From Belnapia arida (GTDB lineage Bacteria; Pseudomonadota; Alphaproteobacteria; Acetobacterales; Acetobacteraceae), in the NCBI RefSeq assembly GCF_016773205.1, contig NZ_JAETWB010000012.1, forward strand, positions 62,001-126,000: a stretch of DNA of 64,000 nt. The letters run 5' to 3'. Both the position numbers and the translations under genes were made by a program. Numbering within the stretch: the stretch's first letter is position 1; each line of letters starts with the position of its first letter. Under the pieces are notes generated by a model that saw nothing but the letters and a program-made list of their open reading frames with translations, was not told where the DNA came from and searched no databases. This document shows, in pieces, positions 1 through 9,411 of this stretch.

Positions 1-2
1 CC

Positions 3-521
3 GCCCGCGCCGCTCGCGCCTGCGACATGCTGGTAACAACCGGAGGCGCCAGCGTCGGCGACCACGATCTGGTGCAGAGCGCCCTTGGGCCGGAAGGGTT
101 CGCCCTCGATTTCTGGAAGATCGCCATGCGGCCAGGCAAGCCGTTGATCTGGGGCCGCCTTGGCGCAACGCCGGTTCTTGGCCTGCCCGGCAACCCGGTC
201 TCGGCCCTGGTGTGCAGCGTACTTTTCCTGATCCCAGCCCTGGACCGCCTCTCCGGCCTGCCTGGAGCTCCGCCGCGGACTATTCGTGCCCTCGCCGGTG
301 CCGACCTGCCGGAGAACGACCGCCGTTTCGACCATCTTCGTGCGACCCTGCAACCCGGCCCCGAGGGTATCCCGCTGGCGATCCCCTTCCCGCTCCAGGA
401 CAGTTCCATGATGAAAACCCTGGCCCGTGCGGAAGCCCTTATCCTCCGCGCGCCTGGCGCGCCGGCCCTCCAAACCGGCGCACCGGTCGAGGTTATTCCT
501 CTCGGTGATCTCGGACTCTGA
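3..521 (+). CDS. moeA: Molybdopterin molybdenumtransferase MoeA, C-terminal part
   Basis: MoeA inserts molybdate into adenylylated molybdopterin, the last step of molybdenum cofactor synthesis in the cytoplasm. The reading frame is already open at the left edge of the window, so the N-terminus lies outside. Visible landmarks are the MoCF-binding motif GGASVGDHD near the start, the GLPGNPVSA motif about 45 residues later, and a C-terminal beta-rich domain IV of normal size. It reads toward lexA, with about 100 bp between them, and lexA has its own promoter. The family call is secure; only the missing N-terminus limits the entry. Confidence 0.93.
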   Translation, partial: ARAARACDMLVTTGGASVGDHDLVQSALGPEGFALDFWKIAMRPGKPLIWGRLGATPVLGLPGNPVSALVCSVLFLIPALDRLSGLPGAPPRTIRALAGADLPENDRRFDHLRATLQPGPEGIPLAIPFPLQDSSMMKTLARAEALILRAPGAPALQTGAPVEVIPLGDLGL

Positions 522-531
522 TACGATACAG

Positions 532-560
532 TTGACCGGTCGGGAGAACTTCCGTAGAAC
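532..560 (+). promoter_or_regulatory. lexA promoter with SOS box (GAAC-N7-GAAC)
   Basis: GAAC at 546-549 and GAAC at 557-560 are separated by exactly 7 bases. This is the known alphaproteobacterial LexA operator (GTTC-N7-GTTC read on the other strand). A TTGACC at 532-537 and TAGAAC at 555-560 are 17 bp apart and can serve as -35 and -10 elements, so the operator would cover the -10 box. It lies about 60 bp before the lexA start, consistent with autorepression. The promoter elements are inference; the operator spacing is seen directly. Confidence 0.85.
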
Positions 561-620
561 ATCGCTGCGATTCGTGGTTTGTTCGCCACCCATACGCAGG
601 GCCAGCCCACGGAGGGGAAG

Positions 621-1349
621 ATGCTTACCCGCAAGCAGCATGAGCTGCTGATCTTTATCGACAAGCATTTGCGCGCGACCGGCTTCTCCCCCTCCTTTGA
701 GGAGATGAAGGACGCGCTGAAGCTCAAGTCGAAATCTGGCATCCACCGCCTCATCACCGCCCTGGAGGAGCGCGGCTTCCTCAAGCGTCGCGCCCATCGC
801 GCCCGGGCGCTCGAGGTCATCCGCCTGCCGGAGAACATTGCCCCGCGTCGCACGCCGGAACCCGTGCCTGCCACTCCCCCGGCCACACCAGCATTCTCGC
901 CCAATGTCATCCATGGCCGCTTCGCCCCCAATTTGGCTGGCGTCCAGCGCGCGGCGAATGAGGCGGCCGCCGTCCAACTTCCCCTCTACGGGCGCATCGC
1001 CGCCGGTCTTCCAATCGAGGCGCTGCGCGACAGCGGCACCAGCGTCGAGGTCCCAGCCGCCCTGCTGACCAATGGCGAGCACTATGCCCTCGAAGTCGCT
1101 GGCGATTCGATGGTTGATGCGGGCATCCTTGATGGCGATACGGTCATCATCCGGCGCGGCGACATGGCCGATAACGGCTCCATCGTCGTCGCACTGGTGG
1201 ATGAGAACGAGGTCACGCTGAAGCGCCTGCGCCGCAAGGGTAATTCCATCGCGCTTGAGCCGGCTAACCCGCGTTACGAAACCCGCATCTTCGGCCCGGA
1301 CCGCGTGAAGGTGCAGGGTCGCTTGATCGGTCTGCTGCGCCGCTACTGA
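621..1349 (+). CDS. lexA: LexA repressor (SOS regulon)
   Basis: LexA represses DNA-damage genes and cleaves itself when RecA is activated. The 242-residue protein has an N-terminal winged helix-turn-helix (about 1-70), a proline-rich linker, and a C-terminal S24 peptidase domain. The cleavage pair is A128-G129 in GRIAAGLP, and the catalytic dyad is S163 (AGDSMVDAG) with K201 (VTLKRL). The ATG at 621 is preferred over an in-frame ATG at 579 because GGAGGGG sits at 611-617 and LexA proteins begin MLTRKQ. It converges on comEC with a single base between the stop codons. An SOS box precedes it. Confidence 0.97.
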   Translation: MLTRKQHELLIFIDKHLRATGFSPSFEEMKDALKLKSKSGIHRLITALEERGFLKRRAHRARALEVIRLPENIAPRRTPEPVPATPPATPAFSPNVIHGRFAPNLAGVQRAANEAAAVQLPLYGRIAAGLPIEALRDSGTSVEVPAALLTNGEHYALEVAGDSMVDAGILDGDTVIIRRGDMADNGSIVVALVDENEVTLKRLRRKGNSIALEPANPRYETRIFGPDRVKVQGRLIGLLRRY

Positions 1350-1350
1350 C

Positions 1351-3477
1351 CTAATCGACAGCCGCGAGAGGCGCCGCCGAGGCCAGTCCCCGTGGGCTCG
1401 GCATCGGCGGCACCCAAGGCCGGTCGCCCCGCCAGGCGCGGTCGCTGATCACCCGGGCCCCGCCGCGGTCCAGCCATATGGCATGTGGGCCTTCCCGCCA
1501 GACGGCGAAGCGGTCCACCACTTGCGCGAGGCAGGCTCCGCGCACCGGCTCGGCCGAGACAACCACCGCAGCGCTGGCACAGGTTGCCTCCGGCGCCTCG
1601 CCCCGCAGTAGCGCTGCCTCCGCCCCCGCCGGATCGGGCCGCAACACACAGGCCCCGGCCCTGCAGCGCAGGGCACCGTTCGCCGCCACGCCATCGCGCG
1701 GCAGCGCCTCAATGCTGACCTCGCCATGCACCCGATGCCAAACCTCCCGGACGAAGCTCGAGGCCCCGGATTGCCGCTGCAGGAACAGCCCGTCGCCTGC
1801 CCGCAGCGCAATCAGCCGCCCATCACCTGACACCAGCAGATCCGGCGGCCGATCGACCATCCCGCTGAGCAGCCCGATCGCCAGCAGCGGCACACCAGCC
1901 AGCCGCCACCCCGTCCGCCAGAGGCAAAGCCAGAGCAGCCCTATGGCACAAATCCCAAGCCCCCAGGATGGAATCGGCTGCATGGCCAGCGACGCCCCAG
2001 GCCAGACGGCGACCAGCCGCGCCACGCCGAGAATTGCCTCCACCCCCCAGCCCATCGGCGCCAGCGCCCAGCCCTCAAGCTCAAACGGCATCAGCAGCAC
2101 CGCGGCCAGCGCCGCGGGCATGACCAGCAGCGAGGTGACCGGCACCGCAACCGCATTCGCCACCACGCCATAGAGCTGGACCCGGCCGAAATGGTGCAGG
2201 GAGAAGGGCATGGTAGCGAGCCCCGCCAGGACCGAGGTCGCCATCACGCCGAACAGCGCCAGCGCGAGGCGGCGTCGCCAAGCCGCTCGCCGCCCGCCTT
2301 GCGGCAGCCGCGGCCGCAGCCAGTCCCAGCCCGCAATGAGCGCGAGCACCGCGGCGAAACTCATCTGGAAACTTGCCCCGAGGATGGCAGCCGGCTGCAT
2401 GACGATCACTGCCGCCGCCGCCAGCGCCAGCACCCTGAGGCTCAGCGCCCGCCGGCCTGCCAGCAACGCCAGCGTCGTCACCGCCGCCATGGCGAAGCTC
2501 CGTTGCATCGGTACCTGCACGCCGCTCAACAGCAGATACCCCGCCCCCACAGCCAGCGCCGCCAGCGCCGCGATTGCCTTTCCGGGCAGCCGCATGGCGA
2601 AGGCTAGGCCGCAGCGGACCAGGGTGAAGGCAATGCCCATCACCGCGACGATGTGCAGCCCCGAGACCGAGAGCAGATGCGCAAGCCCTGAGTCCCGCAT
2701 GGCTGTGAGGTCGGCGCCGGGGATGGCGCTCTGGCCGCCGGTGATCAGCGCAGCGGCAATGGCCCCCGTCACCCCTGGAAGAGCTTCGGTCACCCTTGCC
2801 TCGATCGACGCCCGCAGCCCGGCGAAAATCGGCCGCGTCTCGCCCGGCACCACCGCCGCCATCCCCAGCGCATAGCCGCTACCGCCAAGGCCGGAGAAGT
2901 AGGCTGCCCGCTGGAAATCCCACCCGCCCGGATGCGCCGGCGCTCCCGGCGGCTGGATCATCGCCCGGACGGTGAGGCGGTCGCCCGGTTCCGGCCGGGC
3001 CGGGTCCTGCGGCTTCAGCCGCACCCGCACCATCCGCTCCTCCTGCCGCCCGCCATCGAATTGGACTGCCCGAAGCGTCACCCGTCGCCCCTCGGGCAGC
3101 AGCTCGATCTCTGCGACTGAACCGCTGAGGATGGTCGCCCCGCGGGGCGGCTCCTGCGGCGGCGCCACTCTTCCAGCCTGCCAGCTCGCCAAGGCGAAGC
3201 CGACCGCTCCGGCCGCCAGCAGGCCGAGCAGCAGCCCGGCCACGGGCCGACGCGCCCCGATCCAGAGCGCAAGCAGCGAGAGGGGAGGCGCTAGCCACCT
3301 GGCCGCCGGTGGGGGTTCCGACGGCCAGGCGAAATAGACCAGCACGCCCGCACCAAGGGCCACGGCCAGCCATAAGGCAAGCCTTGGGCGTTCGTCCGCG
3401 AGGAGGTTTTTCCGCGCGTCCGTCGATGCGAGCCTGCCGGGCCATCGGGGGGCTGGCCGGGCAACAGCTGAAAACAT
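1351..3477 (-). CDS. comEC: ComEC/Rec2 family DNA-uptake channel protein
   Basis: A 708-residue polytopic inner-membrane protein of the ComEC family, which passes transforming single-stranded DNA through the inner membrane. It shows N-terminal hydrophobic helices (about 35-105), a DUF4131/OB-like soluble segment (110-215), and the competence domain with many helices (230-560). That domain includes the characteristic AHLLSVSGLHIVAVMG stretch. The C-terminal 140 residues are soluble but lack the metallo-beta-lactamase motif HxHxDH seen in Bacillus ComEC, as is usual in alphaproteobacteria. No other competence genes are visible nearby. An AT-rich region separates it from the divergent gltX. Confidence 0.9.
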   Translation of the reverse strand: MFSAVARPAPRWPGRLASTDARKNLLADERPRLALWLAVALGAGVLVYFAWPSEPPPAARWLAPPLSLLALWIGARRPVAGLLLGLLAAGAVGFALASWQAGRVAPPQEPPRGATILSGSVAEIELLPEGRRVTLRAVQFDGGRQEERMVRVRLKPQDPARPEPGDRLTVRAMIQPPGAPAHPGGWDFQRAAYFSGLGGSGYALGMAAVVPGETRPIFAGLRASIEARVTEALPGVTGAIAAALITGGQSAIPGADLTAMRDSGLAHLLSVSGLHIVAVMGIAFTLVRCGLAFAMRLPGKAIAALAALAVGAGYLLLSGVQVPMQRSFAMAAVTTLALLAGRRALSLRVLALAAAAVIVMQPAAILGASFQMSFAAVLALIAGWDWLRPRLPQGGRRAAWRRRLALALFGVMATSVLAGLATMPFSLHHFGRVQLYGVVANAVAVPVTSLLVMPAALAAVLLMPFELEGWALAPMGWGVEAILGVARLVAVWPGASLAMQPIPSWGLGICAIGLLWLCLWRTGWRLAGVPLLAIGLLSGMVDRPPDLLVSGDGRLIALRAGDGLFLQRQSGASSFVREVWHRVHGEVSIEALPRDGVAANGALRCRAGACVLRPDPAGAEAALLRGEAPEATCASAAVVVSAEPVRGACLAQVVDRFAVWREGPHAIWLDRGGARVISDRAWRGDRPWVPPMPSPRGLASAAPLAAVD

Positions 3478-3795
3478 TGTCGGCCGAAATATTACCGTTT
3501 CGAATGAGACTTACAACTATTACGTGAAGATAAAATTTGAGATTATCTTAGAGTTGTACTTTAAGATATCCATCTAGATGCGCATCGATTTGGTGCGGCG
3601 GCTGCACTCTCCGCAGCTGCAATCCTGTCCGACGCAGCCTTGAGGCCGTGCCAACAGGCCGGTTTCCCAAGCCCCACCGCCCAGTCTATCCTGCCCGCGA
3701 GGGGCCCTTGCGCCCCACCACCGGCTCCCGGTCCGGCTTTCTTTGCAACTCAGCAGAAGTGCCGGCCGGCCCAAGCCGCACCGCCCAGGCAGATC
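3478..3795. promoter_or_regulatory. AT-rich divergent promoter region between comEC and gltX
   Basis: This 318-bp stretch holds no convincing gene. Its left part (about 3480-3600) is much richer in A and T than anything else in the first 38 kb. It contains a 7-bp inverted repeat, AAGATAA (3527-3533) and TTATCTT (3543-3549), separated by 9 bases. Both flanking genes read outward, so it must hold promoters for each. No specific regulator can be named from the sequence. Confidence 0.5.
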
Positions 3796-5193
3796 ATGAC
3801 AGTCCGCACCCGCTTCGCCCCCTCGCCTACAGGTTTCCTGCACATCGGCGGGGCGCGCACCGCCCTCTTCAACCTGCTCTTCGCCCGGCATCATGGCGGC
3901 CAGTACCTGCTCCGCATCGAGGATACCGACCGGGCCCGCAGCACCGAGGAAGCAGTTCAGCAGATCCTCGACAGCCTCGCCTGGCTCGGCCTCAGCCCGG
4001 ATGAGCCGCCTGTCTTCCAGAGCGGCCGCGAGGTGCGCCATGCCGAGGTGGCGCGGGAGTTGCTCGCCCGTGGCGCCGCCTACCTGGCCTACGACACGCC
4101 GGAGGAGCTGGCCGCGATGCGTGCCGAGGCGGAGGCCGCCAAGCGCCCCTTCAAGTACGATGGCTCCCGTTGGATCGGTCTCGACCTCGCCGCCGCCCCG
4201 GCCGACCGCAAGCCCGCCATCCGCCTCAAGGCGCCGCACGAGGGCTCCACCGTCGTCGAGGACCTGGTCCAGGGCCGCGTCGAGGTCCGCAACACGGAGC
4301 TGGACGACATGATCATCCTCCGCTCCGACGGCACGCCGACCTACCTGCACGCCGTGGTGGTGGACGACCACGACATGGGCATCACCCACGTGATCCGCGG
4401 CGATGACCACCTGACCAACACCTTCCGCCAGTGCATGGTCTATGACGCCATGGGCTGGCACCGCCCCCGCTTCGCCCATATCCCGCTGATCCATGGGGCG
4501 GACGGCGCCAAGCTCTCCAAGCGCCACGGCGCCGTCGGCGTGATGGAGTTCGAGGCGCAGGGCTTCCTCCCCGAGGCCGTCTGCAATTACCTACTCCGGC
4601 TTGGCTGGGGCCATGGCGACGAGGAGTATGTCCCCCGCGACCGCGCCATCGCCCTCTTCGATCTGAAGGATGTCGGCCGGGCCGCCTCGCGCATGGACTA
4701 TGCCAAGCTGACCCATCTCAACGGCATCTATCTCCGCGCCGCCGACGACGCCCGCCTGACCGAGGACGTGCTGAGGCGCCTCGCAGCACGAGGGATCGAT
4801 TACGGCACCCTCGGCGGCGACCGCGTTCGCGACCTGATGCCGACGCTCAAGGAGCGCGCCAAGACGCTGGAGGACCTCGCCTCGGCCGCCGCCTTCGCCG
4901 CCCAGGAAGGCCCGCCGCCGATGGACCCCAAGGCTGCCGCCCAGCTGACGCCGGAGGCGAAAGCCCTCCTCGCCGACCTCGCCCGCTTCCTCACCGACGC
5001 GCCATGGGAAAGGGCGGAGCTGATGAACTGGCTCCGCGACTATGCCGATGTGAAGGGGATGAAGCTCGGCCAGGTTGCCCAGCCGATCCGCATCGCCCTC
5101 AGCGGCAGCACCCAGAGCCCGCCGATCGATGCGGTCCTCGCCGCCCTCGGGCGAACGGAGGCGATGGACCGCATCCTGGCTGCGATCGAGTAG
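3796..5193 (+). CDS. gltX: Glutamate--tRNA ligase
   Basis: Class I aminoacyl-tRNA synthetase charging tRNA-Glu (or tRNA-Gln in organisms using the transamidation route). The 465-residue protein begins TRFAPSPTGFLHIGGART, carrying the HIGH-type motif at H16-G19. The KMSKS counterpart is K239-L-S-K-R243 followed by HGA. The C-terminal anticodon-binding helical domain is present. The ATG at 3796 is chosen because the family begins at this point; the frame continues upstream to 3640 without similarity. Its stop codon directly abuts that of the convergent alcohol dehydrogenase. Alphaproteobacteria often carry two gltX paralogues; which one this is cannot be told here. Confidence 0.95.
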   Translation: MTVRTRFAPSPTGFLHIGGARTALFNLLFARHHGGQYLLRIEDTDRARSTEEAVQQILDSLAWLGLSPDEPPVFQSGREVRHAEVARELLARGAAYLAYDTPEELAAMRAEAEAAKRPFKYDGSRWIGLDLAAAPADRKPAIRLKAPHEGSTVVEDLVQGRVEVRNTELDDMIILRSDGTPTYLHAVVVDDHDMGITHVIRGDDHLTNTFRQCMVYDAMGWHRPRFAHIPLIHGADGAKLSKRHGAVGVMEFEAQGFLPEAVCNYLLRLGWGHGDEEYVPRDRAIALFDLKDVGRAASRMDYAKLTHLNGIYLRAADDARLTEDVLRRLAARGIDYGTLGGDRVRDLMPTLKERAKTLEDLASAAAFAAQEGPPPMDPKAAAQLTPEAKALLADLARFLTDAPWERAELMNWLRDYADVKGMKLGQVAQPIRIALSGSTQSPPIDAVLAALGRTEAMDRILAAIE

Positions 5194-6348
5194 TCAGGCT
5201 TCCAGCAGCTCGGGGAAGGGCACGATCGTGCTCTTCACCGTGCGCATCGCCATGGCATCCGCAACCGCCCGGCTCACCCCGTCCTCGTCGAAAGGATAGA
5301 TGGTCTGCATCGCAGCCCAGGGATAGCGGTCCCGCGCATGGTCCAGCATGCGGATGCCGAGCGCCAGGTCGTTCTCGGTGAAGGCCCATGAGCCGATGAT
5401 GACCACATCCTTGGCGACGAAGCGGTGCCAGTTGGTGGCGATGCTCCCCGCATCGGTGAACTGCCCCATCTCGATCATCGCCGCGCCATCGCGCAGCATC
5501 TCGACACCCTCCGGCCCTGCGGCGGGATGCCCCGTGCAGTCCATCACCAGATCAGCGCCGTAGCCGCCAACGATTTCGCGGACGCGCGCCACCCGCGCCT
5601 CCGACGTCGGGTAGGCTTCGATATCGACCGTCGCCTCCGCCCCGAAGCGCCGGGCCAGAGCCAGCCGCGGCTCCTCCGGCGCGCCGACGCAAATCACCCG
5701 TCCCGCTCCCATCTCCCGCGCCGCAGCGATGGCAAGGATGCCGATCGGCCCGCTTCCCTGGATGACAACCGTGTCGCCCCAGCGGAACAGCCCCATCTTC
5801 TGCGCCCGGGCAAAGCCGCGGATGCAAGAGGTCAGCGGCTCCGACAGCGCCCCGAGCCGGAGCGGCATGGTCTCCGGCAGCTTGTAGATCTTGGTCCCCG
5901 GCAGCGCCTCGAGATCGACATAGACATACTCGGCCCAACCGCCCCAAAGATGCGGCGGCCGGTCGAAGCCGAGATAGCGCCCATAATAGACCGGCGTCTG
6001 GCAGCGGTTGGAATTCTCCGGGTAGTGGCGGCAGTAGTAGCACTCGCCGCAGGGCATGAAGGGCGGGACCATGATCTTGGACCCGATGCCGATCGGCAGG
6101 TCCATCCAGTCCGTCTTCAGGTCCGGCCCGATCTCCTGGACGATCCCGGTCATCTCATGGCCGAGGGTGAAGGGCCAGGGCAGCGGCTTCGGCCAATGTC
6201 CCTTGAGGATATGCAGATCCGTGCCGCAGACGCCGCAGGCACCGATCTGAATCAGCGCCGATTTCCGGCCGACCTTCGGCCATGGCACCTCGCGGATGAC
6301 AGGCGGCGCCCCCGGCCCGTCGAAGGTCGCTACACGAATGGGCTTCAT
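5194..6348 (-). CDS. Zinc-dependent alcohol/polyol dehydrogenase (MDR family)
   Basis: A 384-residue medium-chain dehydrogenase that would oxidise an alcohol or polyol with NAD(P). The N-terminal GroES-like domain has the catalytic-zinc segment GVCGTDLHI and GHEMTG. The structural-zinc cysteines follow in a CGECYYC cluster with a later cysteine about 13 residues on. The Rossmann nucleotide site is in GSGPIGILAIAAA (about residue 205). GGGGAGGAGAGG stands just before the ATG. It ends back to back with gltX. It resembles threonine/sorbitol-type dehydrogenases, but the substrate cannot be assigned. Confidence 0.88.
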   Translation of the reverse strand: MKPIRVATFDGPGAPPVIREVPWPKVGRKSALIQIGACGVCGTDLHILKGHWPKPLPWPFTLGHEMTGIVQEIGPDLKTDWMDLPIGIGSKIMVPPFMPCGECYYCRHYPENSNRCQTPVYYGRYLGFDRPPHLWGGWAEYVYVDLEALPGTKIYKLPETMPLRLGALSEPLTSCIRGFARAQKMGLFRWGDTVVIQGSGPIGILAIAAAREMGAGRVICVGAPEEPRLALARRFGAEATVDIEAYPTSEARVARVREIVGGYGADLVMDCTGHPAAGPEGVEMLRDGAAMIEMGQFTDAGSIATNWHRFVAKDVVIIGSWAFTENDLALGIRMLDHARDRYPWAAMQTIYPFDEDGVSRAVADAMAMRTVKSTIVPFPELLEA

Positions 6349-6377
6349 CGGCCTCTCCTCCCCTTTGGGCGGGAAGC

Positions 6378-7274
6378 CTAGGCTGCCAGGGCCACCCCCG
6401 TCACCTGCGGCAACACGACGCGGAGCGGCGCCGGCGCCACCCTGACTTCCACCGGCAGCCGTCCTACCGGGTCCCCGTCCGCCTGCACGGCGACTCCCTC
6501 GCCCTCGATGCGGAGCCAGGTCGCATGCCGCAGCGCGAGCCCCGGCATATGCGGCAGCAAGTTGAGCGGCAGCGCCGCGCCATAAGCCGCCGCCGCGACC
6601 GGCCCGGAGCCGCGGAACAGGGCCACCTGGAAGCCCGGCCGCGCCATTTCGGCCTCCGGCGCCAGCAGATGGCGCCCGGCATAAAGCCGCCCCTTGCTGA
6701 CGATGACCGAACTCACCAGCGTCTCACCATCCGCGAAAACGACCCGCAGCGGCGGGAAGCGGTAGCGCCCCAGTTCCCGTACCGCCTGCCACACATAGGC
6801 TCCCCTGCCGATCCGGCGCTTCAGCCCGAGATCGAGATTGGCGACGACAGCCGCGTCGAATCCCGCCCCCAGCATCTGCACGAAGAGCCTTTCCCCGCCG
6901 CCGTCGAAGCGTGCCTCGCCCGGATGCACAAGCCGCGCCTCGCCCTCCACCAGCAGCCGCGCGGAGAGTTCCGGCCGCACCGGGATGCCGAGCTCCCAGG
7001 CGAAGACATTGGCCGTACCGAGCGGCAGCACGCCAAGCGCCGCGCCCGCCCCCGCCAGCCCGGCCGCCACCTCGGCGATCGTCCCGTCCCCGCCGGCCGC
7101 GACGACGACGCCCTGCCCCCCTCTCGCCCCCTCCCGCGCCAGCAACGCGGCATGGCCCGGATGCGCGGTCTCGACCAGCGTGAAATCCTGCCCAAGCCGC
7201 CGCAGCACTTGGAGCGCACGGTCCAGCCTCTGCCGGCGCCGCTGTCCGGCCTTGGGATTGAAGATGATCAGCAT
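6378..7274 (-). CDS. Diacylglycerol/lipid kinase family protein
   Basis: A 298-residue protein of the DagK/YegS/LCB5 family, which phosphorylates diacylglycerol or related lipids on the inner face of the membrane. The diagnostic nucleotide-binding loop is GGDGT at residues 61-65, followed by LGVLPLGTANVFAWELG, the conserved GTxN-type motif. NPKAG at residues 6-10 starts the fold as expected. It sits upstream of the alcohol dehydrogenase on the same strand and diverges from the lipid-related genes at 7.5 kb. It could also be a sphingoid-base kinase homologue; the exact lipid is unknown. Confidence 0.88.
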   Translation of the reverse strand: MLIIFNPKAGQRRRQRLDRALQVLRRLGQDFTLVETAHPGHAALLAREGARGGQGVVVAAGGDGTIAEVAAGLAGAGAALGVLPLGTANVFAWELGIPVRPELSARLLVEGEARLVHPGEARFDGGGERLFVQMLGAGFDAAVVANLDLGLKRRIGRGAYVWQAVRELGRYRFPPLRVVFADGETLVSSVIVSKGRLYAGRHLLAPEAEMARPGFQVALFRGSGPVAAAAYGAALPLNLLPHMPGLALRHATWLRIEGEGVAVQADGDPVGRLPVEVRVAPAPLRVVLPQVTGVALAA

Positions 7275-7519
7275 GGGGGCTTATCGCGACCGAAGGTGAC
7301 GCTTCGGGGTCATATCGCGGTCAGTCGGTTTACAACAGAGGACGTACGAAACCGCTTCTGTCATCGCCCAGTCATATCGCAGCCTTTTGCGCCGTGTTAC
7401 TGCATGGTTTCATGAAGGGTTCACGACAGGATTGCTGATCCCGCGTTACCCGCTCGTTGACGATTGTGTCCGGGGAGTCGCGGTACCCGCCCCACCCCGG
7501 CGAGAGCGAGGGCAGGATC

Positions 7520-8335
7520 ATGCAAGCCGCCGAGGCCAGGACCCGTTACCGCAGCGTCTTCCTCTCCGACACCCATCTCGGCATGCGCGGCTGCCGGGCC
7601 GACTACCTGGCCGATTTCCTCCGCCGCACCGATTGTGACCGGCTCTACCTCGTGGGCGACATCGTCGATGGCTGGCGCCTGCGCAAGTCCTGGTATTGGG
7701 ACAGCGACCATGATGACGTGCTGCGCATCCTGCTGAAGCTCGCCCGCTCTGGCACCGAGGTCCTCTACATCCCCGGCAATCATGACGAGATGTTCCGTAA
7801 CTGGCTCGGCCAGGGGCTGGAGGTGGCCGGCATCCGCCTGATGCGTGAGGCGGTGCATGAGGCCGCCGATGGCCGCCGCTTCCTCGTCATCCACGGGGAC
7901 GAGTTCGATGGCGTCATCCGCTACGCGAAGCTGCTCGCCCATCTCGGCGACTGGGCCTACGACATGGCGCTCACCCTGAACCGCTGGTTCAACGCCGCGC
8001 GCCGCAAGCTCGGCTACCCCTACTGGTCGCTCTCGCAATGGCTGAAGCGCCAGGTGAAGGAGGCGGTCAAAGCGATCGACCGCTTCGAGATGGCACTCGC
8101 CAACGAGGCCGGCCGACGCGGGCTCGACGGCGTCATCTGCGGCCATATCCACCATGCCGAGATGCGCGACGTTCACGGCATCACCTACATGAATGATGGT
8201 GATTGGGTGGAAAGCTGCACCGCCCTCGTCGAGCATGCCGATGGCCGGTTCGAACTGATCGACTGGGTGCGCGAGATGCGCCTCCGCGCCGAACGCGATG
8301 CCACGACCCAGCGCCTGGCCATCGCCCGTGCCTGA
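7520..8335 (+). CDS. UDP-2,3-diacylglucosamine diphosphatase-like metallophosphoesterase (LpxH-type)
   Basis: A 271-residue calcineurin-like phosphoesterase. The metal-binding series runs in order: SDTHLG (D17, H19), GDIVDGW (D47), GNHDEMF, HGDEFD, and GHIHHAEMRD near the C-terminus. It resembles the alphaproteobacterial LpxH/LpxI-like group, which hydrolyses UDP-2,3-diacylglucosamine in lipid A synthesis. The ATG at 7520 is preferred over an in-frame TTG at 7457 because a purine-rich GAGCGAGGGCAGG precedes it and the family begins near RYRSVFLSDTHLG. It overlaps the following glycosyltransferase by a few bases, so the two are probably co-translated. Confidence 0.85.
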   Translation: MQAAEARTRYRSVFLSDTHLGMRGCRADYLADFLRRTDCDRLYLVGDIVDGWRLRKSWYWDSDHDDVLRILLKLARSGTEVLYIPGNHDEMFRNWLGQGLEVAGIRLMREAVHEAADGRRFLVIHGDEFDGVIRYAKLLAHLGDWAYDMALTLNRWFNAARRKLGYPYWSLSQWLKRQVKEAVKAIDRFEMALANEAGRRGLDGVICGHIHHAEMRDVHGITYMNDGDWVESCTALVEHADGRFELIDWVREMRLRAERDATTQRLAIARA

Positions 8336-9383
8336 CCAGCCCGTCACCCTCGCTGAGGCGCCGGCGAAAAGCGCCCCGCTCCGCCTGCTGATCGTCACCG
8401 ATGCCTGGGCGCCGCAGGTCAACGGCGTGGTGCGCACCCTCAGCACCATGGCCGAGATGCTGCGCGCCAACGGCGACACCGTGGAGGTGATTGGCCCAAA
8501 CCGGTTCCGCAGCATCCCGACGCCCGGCTACAAGGAAATCCGCCTCGCCATCGCGCCGCGGCGCAAGCTGATGCAGATCGTCGATGCCTACATGCCCTGC
8601 GCCGTGCACATCGCAACGGAGGGCCCGCTTGGCTGGGCGATGCGGCGCATCTGCCTCCGGCGCAACTGGCCCTTCACCACCGCCTTCCACACGAAATTCG
8701 CCGAATACATGGAGGCCCGTGCCCGGATCCCCGCGGCTTGGTCGTGGCGCGTCCTGCGCCGGTTCCACGCTCCCGCACAGGCGGTGATGGCAGCAACCCC
8801 AAGCCTGCGGCGCGACCTAGCCGCGCGCGGCTTCGCCAAGGTCCGCCCCTGGACCCGCGGCGTCGATCTCTCCCGTTTCCAGCCGGAGCCGCGCGAGCCC
8901 TTCGAGGGCCTGCCAAGGCCCATATTCCTCTACGCCGGCCGCGTCGCCGTCGAGAAGAACATCGCCGCCTTCCTTTCGCTCGACCTGCCTGGCAGCAAGG
9001 TCGTCATCGGCGATGGCCCGCAGCGCGCGGAGCTGGAGCAGCGCTTCCCCGGGGCGCATTTCCTCGGCTACCGTGAGAACGGCGTCCTCGCCCGCTCCTA
9101 TGCCGGCGCCGATGTCTTCGTTTTCCCTTCGCGCACCGACACCTTCGGCCTCGTGCTGCTGGAGGCGCTCGCCAGCGGCACGCCGGTCGCCGCCTTTCCC
9201 GTCACCGGCCCGCTCGACGTGGTGACCGACCAGCGCGTCGGCGTGCTGGACGAGAATCTCCGCGCCGCCTGCCTGGCTGCGCTGGAGTGCAGCCGCGAGG
9301 CTGCGCGCGCCCACGCGGAAGCCTTCTCCTGGGACGCTTCGATGGCGCAATTTCGTGAAACCCTGGTCCGGTTCAATAGCTGA
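8328..9383 (+). CDS. Glycosyltransferase family 4 (GT-B fold)
   Basis: A roughly 351-residue GT4-type glycosyltransferase, probably acting on a membrane lipid or surface glycan. Residues LRLLIVTDAWAPQVNGVVRT form the typical N-terminal loop. The C-terminal donor site includes the EX7E-type region PSRTDTFGLVLLEALASG. The start is ambiguous: a GTG at 8328 overlaps the preceding stop and suggests coupling, while an ATG at 8298 in the same frame adds ten low-complexity residues. Neither has a strong ribosome site. Similar proteins transfer mannose or glucuronate to diacylglycerol, which would fit its neighbours, but this is inference. Confidence 0.87.
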   Translation: MPDQPVTLAEAPAKSAPLRLLIVTDAWAPQVNGVVRTLSTMAEMLRANGDTVEVIGPNRFRSIPTPGYKEIRLAIAPRRKLMQIVDAYMPCAVHIATEGPLGWAMRRICLRRNWPFTTAFHTKFAEYMEARARIPAAWSWRVLRRFHAPAQAVMAATPSLRRDLAARGFAKVRPWTRGVDLSRFQPEPREPFEGLPRPIFLYAGRVAVEKNIAAFLSLDLPGSKVVIGDGPQRAELEQRFPGAHFLGYRENGVLARSYAGADVFVFPSRTDTFGLVLLEALASGTPVAAFPVTGPLDVVTDQRVGVLDENLRAACLAALECSREAARAHAEAFSWDASMAQFRETLVRFNS

Positions 9384-9411
9384 AAGCCGAGCCGGACAGA
9401 GAGGACAGAGC

